Shown here in pieces: positions 1 to 5,267 of a DNA stretch of 5,343 nt. The position numbers and the translations under genes are program-made. The notes under the pieces were generated by a model. It saw only the letters and a list, made by a program, of their open reading frames with translations. It ran no database searches and was not told the DNA's origin. Source of the stretch: Polyangium sp. (in: bacteria) (GTDB taxonomy: Bacteria > Myxococcota_A > Polyangia > Palsa-1104); contig JANWLJ010000190.1 in assembly GCA_025450955.1 (NCBI GenBank), positions 1-5,343 of the forward strand, read 5' to 3'. The first letter of the stretch is position 1, and each line of letters starts with the position of its first letter.

Positions 1-1512
1 CCGGTGTTCGGCAAGGACATCGTCTACGACGCGCCGCCGGAGAAGATGGCGGAGCAGCTCAAGATGCTTTTGCCGGCGCTCAAAGATCGGCGGATGCGGA
101 CCTACGGCGAGGCGGTGGTTTATGAGACCGAGCAGAGCATCGCTTCGTGGGGCGAGGCGGGGACGCTCGACATCGTCGACTTCTGCCGGGTGCTCACCAA
201 CTTCACCTCGAGCCGGTGCCTGCTCGGCAAGGAGTTCCGCGAAGGGATGAACGAGGAGTTCGCGTCGGTCTATCACGACCTCGAGCGCGGGGTGGCGCCG
301 ATCGCGTACATCAACGCGCACCTGCCGATCCCGTCGTTCCGCAAGCGCGACAAGGCGCGGGTGCGGATGGTGGAGATGATCACCCAGATCATCGACGCGC
401 GAAGGCGGGAGAAGCGCGAGGGCGAGGATTTTTTGCAGACGCTCATGGAGTCGCGCTACGCGAGCGGCGAGGCGCTCACCGAAAACGAGATCACCGGGAT
501 GCTGCTCGCGGGGATGTTCGCCGGCCATCACACCAGCTCGGTGACGACCGCGTGGGCGATGATCGAGCTCTTGCAAAATCCGGTGTGGCTGCGGCAGACC
601 GTCGCCGAGATCGATCGCGTGTTCGGCGGCGGGCAGCCGGTGAGCCACCAGGCGCTGCGCGAGCTGCACCTCACCGAGTGCGTGGTCAAGGAGGCGCTGC
701 GGCTTCACCCGCCGCTGTTCATGCTGGTGCGGGTGGCGCAACAGGACTTCGTCTATAAGGACTATTTCATTCCGAAGGGGACCTGGGTGGTCATTTCTCC
801 GACGGTGGCGCACCGGATGCCGGAGGTGTTCGCGGCGCCGAACGCGTTCGATCCCGATCGCTTCGCGCCGCCGCGCGAGGAGGACAAGCGCGACTTCGCG
901 TTCATCGCGTTCGGCGGCGGGCGCCACAAGTGCCTCGGCAACGCGTTCGCCATCCTGCAGATCAAGGCGATCCTGGCGCTGCTCCTCGGACAGTACGAGT
1001 TCGAGCTGTCGGGCGATCCGGTCGACTCCGATTTTCAAGGGCTGGTGGTCGGCCCGAAAGAGCCGTGCCGGATGCGCTATCGCAAGCGCGCGCACCCGTC
1101 GGTGACGATGTCGAGCGCGGCCGCGTTGCAGAAGCTCGCTTCGGAGCCGCCGGCGATGACGCCCGAGGTCGCGGCGGCGGCGGCGCAGGCCGGCTGCCCG
1201 GCGCACGTGTCTCACGGAGCGCAGGCGGCGCCGGCCCAGGCGGCGGGCGGCTGCCCGGTGGCGCACGCGGCGCCGCTCGCCACCGACGAGAGCGCGCCGC
1301 TGCAAGCGGGAAAGCGGCTGCGGGTCGTCATCGATCGCGATCTGTGCCAGGGGCACGCGGTGTGCGAGGGCGAGGCGCCGGAGGTCTTCCGGCTGGGCGC
1401 GGACGGACGGGTCGAGGCGAAGCTGGAGTTTCCGCCCGAGGCGCTGCACGCGCGGGTGCGCGCCGCCGCCCGGTTCTGTCCCACGCACACCATCCGGCTC
1501 GAGGAGGTCTGA
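1..1512 (+). CDS. cyp51: CYP51-type cytochrome P450 (sterol 14-alpha-demethylase) fused to a C-terminal ferredoxin; 5' end outside window
   Basis: This is a haem monooxygenase of the CYP51 family, predicted to remove the 14-alpha-methyl group of a sterol precursor (lanosterol type) with O2 and electrons from its own ferredoxin. The frame is open from base 1. The GTG at base 4 is not the start: the PVFGKDIVYDA stretch matches the CYP51 B-C region, about 80 residues into M. tuberculosis CYP51. Residues below count from that GTG codon. Seen: I-helix AGMFAGHHTSS with the CYP51 His-Thr pair (H176, T177); K-helix ExxR (E230, R233); FDPDRF; haem loop FGGGRHKC with Cys310 as ligand. The P450 ends near residue 362. 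An Ala-rich linker (about 363-437) contains two Cys-Pro motifs (C398, C417). A ferredoxin follows, with C448-x2-H451-x2-C454 and C492-P, the three-Cys pattern of [3Fe-4S] ferredoxins that serve P450s. M. capsulatus CYP51 has the same domain order. Family and fusion are firm; the exact sterol substrate is inferred. Confidence 0.95.
   Translation, partial: PVFGKDIVYDAPPEKMAEQLKMLLPALKDRRMRTYGEAVVYETEQSIASWGEAGTLDIVDFCRVLTNFTSSRCLLGKEFREGMNEEFASVYHDLERGVAPIAYINAHLPIPSFRKRDKARVRMVEMITQIIDARRREKREGEDFLQTLMESRYASGEALTENEITGMLLAGMFAGHHTSSVTTAWAMIELLQNPVWLRQTVAEIDRVFGGGQPVSHQALRELHLTECVVKEALRLHPPLFMLVRVAQQDFVYKDYFIPKGTWVVISPTVAHRMPEVFAAPNAFDPDRFAPPREEDKRDFAFIAFGGGRHKCLGNAFAILQIKAILALLLGQYEFELSGDPVDSDFQGLVVGPKEPCRMRYRKRAHPSVTMSSAAALQKLASEPPAMTPEVAAAAAQAGCPAHVSHGAQAAPAQAAGGCPVAHAAPLATDESAPLQAGKRLRVVIDRDLCQGHAVCEGEAPEVFRLGADGRVEAKLEFPPEALHARVRAAARFCPTHTIRLEEV
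1501..1508 (+). promoter_or_regulatory. Shine-Dalgarno site for the TetR gene inside the end of cyp51
   Basis: GAGGAGGT is a near-perfect anti-SD match. It lies four bases before the GTG at 1513 and also encodes the last Glu-Glu-Val of the P450-ferredoxin. It supports the GTG as the true start of the downstream gene and points to translational coupling across the abutting stop (TGA, 1510-1512) and start. Confidence 0.8.
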
Positions 1513-2163
1513 GTGCTCGGCGCCGTCAAGCGGCGACGATCTCCGAGAGAGGTGGTGCGGCAGGCCCGGCGCGACGTGCAGCGCCAGCACCTCCTCGACG
1601 CCGCCGAGCGGGTGTTCGCCGCGCGCGGTTATGACGCCACCCGCATGCAGCACGTGGCGGGCGAGGCGGGGCTCGCGATCGCCACCGTCTACGGAATCGT
1701 CGGCTCGAAGCAGGCGCTCTACGCCGAGGTCCATCGCGCGCGCGGCCGCGAGCTCCTCGAGCGGGCGATGGCGGCCACCGTCGGAGCGGGCTCGGCGTTC
1801 GCCGCGCTGCTCGAAGGCGTCAAGGGATACGCCGAGTATCTGCTCGCCCACCCGGACTACCTGCGCCTTCACCTGCAAGAGAGCCAGCCGTGGGCGCTCC
1901 ATCCGCGCTTCACCTCGGCGGATCAGGGCCGGCTGTGGCGCGAGGGGCTCGAGCTCACGGTCACGGTGTTCCAGGCCGCGATCGCCGAGGGCTCGGTCAT
2001 CGACGAAAGTCCCGCGCTCCTCGGCCGCTTGATGATCGCCGCGCACCAGGTGTTCCTCGGCGAGTGGGTCGCGCAAGGGATGAAGGAGCGCCCCGAGGTC
2101 GTGGTGGCGCGGATGCAGCAGCACGTCGAGCGCGCCTTCGCCACCCGCCGCCGCAATCGTTAG
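1513..2163 (+). CDS. TetR/AcrR-family transcriptional regulator
   Basis: A 216-residue protein, a normal length for TetR one-component repressors. After a basic N-terminal tail (residues 1-25) comes the TetR DNA-binding domain: helix 1 around LLDAAERVFAARGYDATRM (27-45), then the helix-turn-helix with VAGEAGLAIATVYGIVGSK (48-66) and the typical ALYAEV end (68-73). The rest (about 75-210) is a variable, mostly helical ligand and dimer domain whose effector cannot be read from sequence. The GTG start is chosen because of the strong SD at 1501-1508 and because it directly follows the cyp51 stop with no gap. Co-transcription with the CYP51-ferredoxin gene suggests that it controls that operon, possibly responding to a lipid or sterol-like molecule; this is inference. 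I see no clear terminator right after its stop. Confidence 0.93.
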   Translation: MLGAVKRRRSPREVVRQARRDVQRQHLLDAAERVFAARGYDATRMQHVAGEAGLAIATVYGIVGSKQALYAEVHRARGRELLERAMAATVGAGSAFAALLEGVKGYAEYLLAHPDYLRLHLQESQPWALHPRFTSADQGRLWREGLELTVTVFQAAIAEGSVIDESPALLGRLMIAAHQVFLGEWVAQGMKERPEVVVARMQQHVERAFATRRRNR

Positions 2164-2184
2164 GCACGCCTTCGGCTCGAGGTA

Positions 2185-2225
2185 GTTGACATGGAAACTG
2201 TTGGTCGTATAGTTTCCATGTCAAC
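2185..2225. repeat. Perfect 15-bp inverted repeat with 11-base spacer; likely MarR operator
   Basis: The left arm GTTGACATGGAAACT (2185-2199) and the right arm AGTTTCCATGTCAAC (2211-2225) are exact reverse complements. Each arm, extended by one base, is also an imperfect palindrome of the form AGTTnnCATGnnAACT: 2184-2199 matches at 6 of 8 pairs and 2211-2226 at 5 of 8. This gives two similar dyad sites with centres 27 bp apart. MarR dimers commonly bind such 16-20 bp dyads, and the MarR gene starts 14 bases downstream, so this is the best operator candidate for autorepression. In a read-through transcript from the TetR gene the same repeat could form a 15-bp hairpin, but no T-run follows, so a terminator role is less likely. 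Confidence 0.85.
2186..2213 (+). promoter_or_regulatory. Sigma-70-type promoter for the MarR-DUF1398 unit, embedded in the inverted repeat
   Basis: TTGACA (2186-2191, consensus -35) is separated by 16 bases from TATAGT (2208-2213, five of six matches to the -10 box). A start of transcription near 2220 would leave a leader of about 20 bases before the ATG at 2240. The -35 box lies within the left operator dyad and the -10 box runs into the right one, so a bound repressor would block polymerase. The minus strand also has TTGACA by symmetry, but no good -10 at the right distance, so the promoter is directional. Confidence 0.75.
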
Positions 2226-2239
2226 CATCTGGAAGAGAG

Positions 2240-2701
2240 ATGCCGCGCCATAAGACCGTCCGCCCGCTCGAGGCTCACCTGGGATTCTGGCTGCGCTTCG
2301 TGTCGAATCACGTCTCGCAGGCGTTCAGCCGGCGGCTCGCCGCGCAGGAGGTGTCGGTGGCCGAGTGGGTCGTCTTGCGCGAGCTCCTCGAACAGGACGG
2401 AGCGCTGCCGAGCGATCTGGCCGAGCGCCTCGGGATGACCCGCGGGGCCATCTCCAAGCTGGCCGATCGGCTCGAGGCCAAGGGGCTGGCATCGCGGCGC
2501 ACGGACAAGGTCGATCGCCGGTATCAGGCGCTGCGAATCACCGCCAAGGGGCGGGCGCTGGTGCCGGCGCTCGCCGCGCTGGCCGACGAGAACGACGCCG
2601 AATTTTTCGACCATCTGACGCGCAAGGAGCGCGAGCGGGTGGTCGCGATCATGAAGGAGATTGTGCGGCGGCACGGGTTGCGGACCACGCCCGTCGACTG
2701 A
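2240..2701 (+). CDS. MarR-family transcriptional regulator
   Basis: A 153-residue protein of typical MarR length. N-terminal dimerisation helices (about 10-35) are followed by a winged helix-turn-helix: SVAEWVVLRELLE (39-51), LPSDLAERLGM (56-66), the recognition helix TRGAISKLADRLEAKGL (67-83), and a wing with the family Asp-Arg pattern DKVDRR (89-94). The C-terminal helix (about 112-145) completes the dimer interface. The protein has no cysteine, so thiol-based sensing of the OhrR kind is ruled out and a small-molecule ligand is more likely. The ATG at 2240 has a modest GGAAGAG ribosome site at 2231-2237 and lies just downstream of the operator and promoter at 2184-2226, which points to autoregulation. 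A 25-base gap separates it from the DUF1398 gene, the likely co-regulated partner. The effector is unknown. Confidence 0.93.
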   Translation: MPRHKTVRPLEAHLGFWLRFVSNHVSQAFSRRLAAQEVSVAEWVVLRELLEQDGALPSDLAERLGMTRGAISKLADRLEAKGLASRRTDKVDRRYQALRITAKGRALVPALAALADENDAEFFDHLTRKERERVVAIMKEIVRRHGLRTTPVD

Positions 2702-2715
2702 TGGCGGGCCGCAAG

Positions 2716-2720
2716 AGGAG
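2716..2720 (+). promoter_or_regulatory. Shine-Dalgarno site fixing the start of the DUF1398 gene
   Basis: AGGAG sits six bases before the ATG at 2727. It selects this start over a longer in-frame reading from a TTG at 2661, which would overlap the MarR gene and encode an unlikely Cys/Gly/Pro-rich leader. Confidence 0.75.
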
Positions 2721-2726
2721 AGCGCG

Positions 2727-3128
2727 ATGCAAACGCAGGTGCGAGAGACGATGGTGGAGTGCACGAACGGATCGGACGAAGGCCGACTCAGCTTTCCCGA
2801 GGTGGTGAGGGCGCTGGTGGAGGCCGGGGTCGAGCGGTATCACGCCGATCTCCAGCGCGCGGAGAAGACCTATTACCTTCCGAGCGGCGAGTCGCTGGTG
2901 GTGCCGGCGCGGCACACGGAGACGAAGCCGGCCATCGATTTCGACGCGGCGGGCGTGGAGGCGGCGGTGCGGCAGATCCAGGCGCAGAAGCTCACCTACC
3001 TCGCGTTTTGCGAGCGCATCCCGGCGGCCGGGTGCGTCGGCTATTTCGTGAGTCTCGCCGGGCGTCGGGCGGTCTACTTCGGAAGATCGGCGGAGAGCTT
3101 CGTCGAGCCGTTCCCGTCTGCAAAGTAG
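2727..3128 (+). CDS. DUF1398 family protein (E. coli YbcV-like), function unknown
   Basis: A 133-residue soluble protein with no signal peptide or membrane segment. It resembles the DUF1398 family, whose E. coli member is YbcV. Shared features are an early stretch ending in a Gly-Val-x-Arg-Tyr motif (34-38), a Tyr-Tyr-Leu-Pro strand (49-52) followed by a Gly-Glu-Ser turn (54-56), a helix rich in Ala/Gln (75-88), a Tyr-x-x-Phe-Cys segment (91-95), then Ala-Gly-Cys-Val-Gly-Tyr (101-106) and an Arg-Arg-Ala-Val-Tyr-Phe strand (113-118). Two cysteines (C95, C103) lie close together, but no catalytic motif that I can name is present. The gene is the second of the MarR-led unit, so its expression is probably controlled by that repressor. 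The family assignment rests on remembered sequence similarity; no biochemical role is known to me. Confidence 0.8.
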   Translation: MQTQVRETMVECTNGSDEGRLSFPEVVRALVEAGVERYHADLQRAEKTYYLPSGESLVVPARHTETKPAIDFDAAGVEAAVRQIQAQKLTYLAFCERIPAAGCVGYFVSLAGRRAVYFGRSAESFVEPFPSAK

Positions 3129-3143
3129 ATCTTCTCGAGGATC
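3128..3143. other. Small imperfect hairpin at the convergent DUF1398 / membrane-protein junction
   Basis: GATCTT (3128-3133) and AGGATC (3138-3143) can pair, with one G-U wobble, around a four-base loop. The hairpin takes in the last base of the DUF1398 stop (TAG, 3126-3128) and two bases of the opposing stop (TGA, 3144-3142). With a short stem and no T-run it is at best a weak bidirectional terminator. Confidence 0.25.
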
Positions 3144-3438
3144 AGCCGACCTGGGCGACGAGGAGAACCAGGGTGAGGAGGGTGCCGAAAACCGCGAGCA
3201 CCAGGGTCGTCATGAGGACGCTCATCCAGGCAAACGAAAGATCCGGCGAGCGGGTGGCGGCGATGAGCGCGACCGTGGCGCCGAAGAGGCTCAGGCCGAG
3301 CGTCACCAGCGGGCCGACCGAATCGAGCCTCGGCACCGCCATTCCGTGATAGGCGGAAACGCCGGCCACGAGCGCGGCCAGCGATGAGAGCAGGCCCACG
3401 GCGATGAAATATTGCGGGCGAAAGCGGGCGGTCCGCAC
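3142..3438 (-). CDS. Small hypothetical membrane protein with three predicted transmembrane helices
   Basis: A 98-residue, very hydrophobic protein that I do not recognise. A basic N-terminus (R2, R5, R7) precedes three likely membrane helices at about residues 11-29, 41-61 and 70-94, joined by short polar turns containing His-Gly-Met-Ala-Val-Pro-Arg (31-37) and Arg-Ser-Pro-Asp (63-66). By the positive-inside rule the N-terminus should be cytoplasmic. The start is GTG at 3438-3436. AGGA (3444-3441) lies only two bases before it, so the exact start is uncertain, but a later start would cut into the first helix. The hydrophobic pattern argues that this is a real gene rather than chance. It converges on the DUF1398 gene with 13 bases between the two stops and is divergent from ppa. 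No function can be inferred. Confidence 0.7.
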   Translation of the reverse strand: MRTARFRPQYFIAVGLLSSLAALVAGVSAYHGMAVPRLDSVGPLVTLGLSLFGATVALIAATRSPDLSFAWMSVLMTTLVLAVFGTLLTLVLLVAQVG

Positions 3439-3468
3439 GTTCCTAGGGCTAACATATTTGGCGCGCGT

Positions 3469-3496
3469 TTGATCCGGCCGGGGCGGTGCTTAGGAT
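3469..3496 (+). promoter_or_regulatory. Possible promoter of ppa
   Basis: TTGATC (3469-3474) and TAGGAT (3491-3496) are each four of six matches to the -35 and -10 boxes, with a 16-base spacer. They lie in the 69-base divergent region between the membrane-protein gene and ppa. Transcription would begin near 3503, leaving almost no leader before the ATG at 3508. This is a weak call. Confidence 0.3.
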
Positions 3497-3507
3497 TCCG
3501 GCGGATC

Positions 3508-4044
3508 ATGGCGCATCCGTGGCATGACGTGGCGCTGCCGCCGGGCGAGGAGCTCACCTGGTTTCCGGTGGTGATCGAGGTGCCGCGCGGGAGCAAGACG
3601 AAATACGAGCTCGATAAGACGACCGGGATGTTGCGGGTCGATCGGGTGCTTTATTCGTCGGTGCACTATCCGGCGAATTATGGGTTCGTGCCGCGCTCGT
3701 ATGCCGAGGACGACGATCCGATCGACGTGCTGGTGCTCGGCCAGGATCCGGTGATGCCGCTGGCGATCGTCGAGGCGCGCGCGATCGGCGGCTTTCGGAT
3801 GCGCGACGAGCACGGCTATGACGTGAAGATCATCGCGGTGCACATCAATGATCCGGCGGTGAATGAATATCGCGATATCTCCGAGCTGCCCAAGCACGTG
3901 GTGGTGGAGATGATGCGGTTCTTCGAGGATTACAAAGTGCTCGAGGGCAAGGCGGTCGAGGTCGGCGATCGCATCACCGTCGAGGAGGCGCATCAGGCGC
4001 TGCGGGATTCGATTCAGCGCTATCGGGAGCGATTCGGGAAATAG
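3508..4044 (+). CDS. ppa: Family I soluble inorganic pyrophosphatase (EC 3.6.1.1)
   Basis: A 178-residue cytosolic Mg2+-dependent enzyme that hydrolyses pyrophosphate to two phosphates, pulling nucleotide, aminoacyl-tRNA and polymer synthesis forward. Length and sequence match bacterial family I enzymes (E. coli PPase is about 176 residues). Active-site residues are present: E24, K32, Y33, R46, Y58, the metal-binding signature DDDPID with D68, D70 and D73, then D100, D105, K107, and Y142-K143 near the C-terminus. The ATG at 3508 is chosen because it gives a family-length protein; an upstream in-frame TTG would add a 32-residue leader unlike the family. No good Shine-Dalgarno is seen: AGGA at 3492-3495 is 12 bases away. 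AT-ending codons look somewhat more frequent here than in the neighbours. The gene is convergent with the MFS gene, with eight bases between stops. Confidence 0.96.
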   Translation: MAHPWHDVALPPGEELTWFPVVIEVPRGSKTKYELDKTTGMLRVDRVLYSSVHYPANYGFVPRSYAEDDDPIDVLVLGQDPVMPLAIVEARAIGGFRMRDEHGYDVKIIAVHINDPAVNEYRDISELPKHVVVEMMRFFEDYKVLEGKAVEVGDRITVEEAHQALRDSIQRYRERFGK

Positions 4045-4056
4045 CTCGCGAGCTAT
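4041..4056. repeat. 16-bp perfect palindrome containing both stop codons of convergent ppa and MFS genes
   Basis: ATAGCTCGCGAGCTAT reads identically on both strands. It contains the ppa stop TAG (4042-4044) and the opposing MFS stop TAG (4055-4053). As RNA it could fold to a six-pair stem with a CGCG loop. There is no T-run on either side, so intrinsic termination would be weak; it may mark the shared 3' end of both transcripts. Confidence 0.6.
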
Positions 4057-5267
4057 GGGCGGGTGGTGGCGATCACCGCGGCGCCGGTGAGCGAGGTGAC
4101 GATCACCAGCGACATCGCGGCGGCCGGCGAGATCACCCAGAGCAGGCCGACCAGCGCGCTCGAGATCAGATCGCCGAGACCGTTGACGGTCGCGAGCACG
4201 CCGAACCCGACGCCGCGGGTGGCTCCGGGCAGGAGCGTCGCGGCGGTGGTGCTCTCGAGCGTCTCCCAGACGCCCATGTAGAGGCCGGAAAAGCCGAACA
4301 CGATGGCGAACTTCAAGAGCGACGCGCCGGGCCAGAGCAGCGCGGCGGCGGGGATGACTGCGGTCGCGTAGCCGATCGCCAGCACCCAACGTTTGGGGAA
4401 GCGATCGGCGAGCGCGCCGCTCACGTAACAGGAGATCGTGTAGACGACGTTGTAGCCGACGTAGAACAGCATCGCGAGGCGGGCGGCGCGGCCGAGACCG
4501 TAGCGCGCGGTCCAGGCCTCGGTCGCCCAGAGAATGAGCAGCGTGTTGGAAAAATCGCCGAGGCCGGCGATGCCGACGCCGACGAGATAGCGACGGAAGG
4601 CGGGCTCGAGCGAACGAAGGCCGCTCTTCAGGGTGAGCTGCGGCTTGGGCGGGTGCGGCTTTTCGCGCACCAACACCCAGATGAAGAGCGCGGCGAGCAC
4701 GCCCGGCACCAACGTGAGCGCGAAGGTCCAGCGCAGCCCGACCGAGGCGACCAGCACCAGCGCCAGGATCGGGCCGAGCACCGCGCCCGCGCTGTCCATC
4801 GAGCGCTCGAGCCCGAAGGCGCGGCCGTAGGTCTCGGGGGTGGTGGCCTCGGTGAGGAGCACGTTGCGCACCGGCGTGCGCGCGCCGCGGCCGATCCAGC
4901 CGCCGACCCGGCCGAGGAGGATGTGCCACCAGCGGGTCGCGAGCGCGAAGCTCGCCATCCCCGACGCGGTGACGAAGTAGCCGATCACCGCCAGCGGTTT
5001 TCGTTTCTCGAGACGATCGCTGTACAGACCGGAGAAGAGCTTGACGAAGCTCGACAGCCCGTCGGCGAGCCCTTCGATGAGGCCGAGCGCGGCCGAGCTG
5101 GCGCCGAGCGAGGCGAGCAGGATCGGCATCGCCGCGGTCGCCATCTCGTGGCCGACGTCGGAGCACAGGCTGGCGAGGCCGATTCCGAAGACGGTCCGGT
5201 TGAGCCAGCCGGCGCGTTTGGCGGCCGGGGCGGGCGAGCTTCCCGTCGGTGGAGGTTCGCTGGTCAT
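4053..5267 (-). CDS. Major facilitator superfamily (MFS) transporter
   Basis: A 404-residue inner-membrane protein, typical of 12-helix MFS carriers. A Pro/Ala-rich cytoplasmic tail (1-20) precedes the first helix (about 25-50). The loop between helices 2 and 3 has the MFS motif A form GLYSDRLEKRKP (80-91). The Arg-Gly-Ala-Arg-Thr-Pro-x-Arg segment (127-134) and the Gly-Arg-Ala-Phe-Gly-Leu-Glu-Arg stretch (148-155), followed by DSAGAVLGP (158-166), are features of a drug/metabolite-efflux-like MFS group. After a central loop (about 201-223), the second half repeats motif A as GALADRFPKR (284-293). Substrate and direction are unknown; proton-coupled export is the family expectation. The ATG at 5267 has no clear Shine-Dalgarno before it, and no alternative start lies nearby; the next Met, residue 42, is inside the first helix. 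The 76 bases upstream (5268-5343) are less GC-rich with several TATA-like words, but I cannot pick a supported promoter there. Confidence 0.92.
   Translation of the reverse strand: MTSEPPPTGSSPAPAAKRAGWLNRTVFGIGLASLCSDVGHEMATAAMPILLASLGASSAALGLIEGLADGLSSFVKLFSGLYSDRLEKRKPLAVIGYFVTASGMASFALATRWWHILLGRVGGWIGRGARTPVRNVLLTEATTPETYGRAFGLERSMDSAGAVLGPILALVLVASVGLRWTFALTLVPGVLAALFIWVLVREKPHPPKPQLTLKSGLRSLEPAFRRYLVGVGIAGLGDFSNTLLILWATEAWTARYGLGRAARLAMLFYVGYNVVYTISCYVSGALADRFPKRWVLAIGYATAVIPAAALLWPGASLLKFAIVFGFSGLYMGVWETLESTTAATLLPGATRGVGFGVLATVNGLGDLISSALVGLLWVISPAAAMSLVIVTSLTGAAVIATTRP

Noticed and set aside
4..6. GTG as the start of the P450 gene
   Set aside because: The frame is open to the window edge, and the first residues match the middle of the CYP51 B-C region, so the gene begins upstream of the window.
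147..758. 203-codon open frame inside the P450 domain
   Set aside because: It is an out-of-frame shadow of cyp51, with Arg/Gly/Ala/Asp-rich translation and no recognisable domain.
930..1634. 234-codon open frame on the plus strand overlapping the cyp51 3' end and the TetR start
   Set aside because: The product is Arg/Gly/Ala-rich and low in complexity, and it overlaps two genes with firm motifs in other frames.
2185..2225. Inverted repeat as the intrinsic terminator of the cyp51-TetR operon
   Set aside because: The stem is long but A/T-rich and is not followed by a T-run. The overlap with a TTGACA/TATAGT pair and the MarR gene just downstream fit an operator better. A minor termination effect is not excluded.
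2661..2726. N-terminal extension of the DUF1398 protein from a TTG codon
   Set aside because: It would overlap the MarR gene by 41 bases and add a Cys/Gly/Pro-rich leader. The ATG at 2727 has a well-placed AGGAG.
1997..2764. 255-codon minus-strand open frame across the TetR end and the MarR gene
   Set aside because: It is antisense to two recognised regulator genes and to the operator/promoter region, and its product has no family features.
3412..3507. N-terminal extension of the pyrophosphatase from a TTG codon
   Set aside because: The added 32 residues are unlike family I enzymes, and the ATG at 3508 gives the normal family length.
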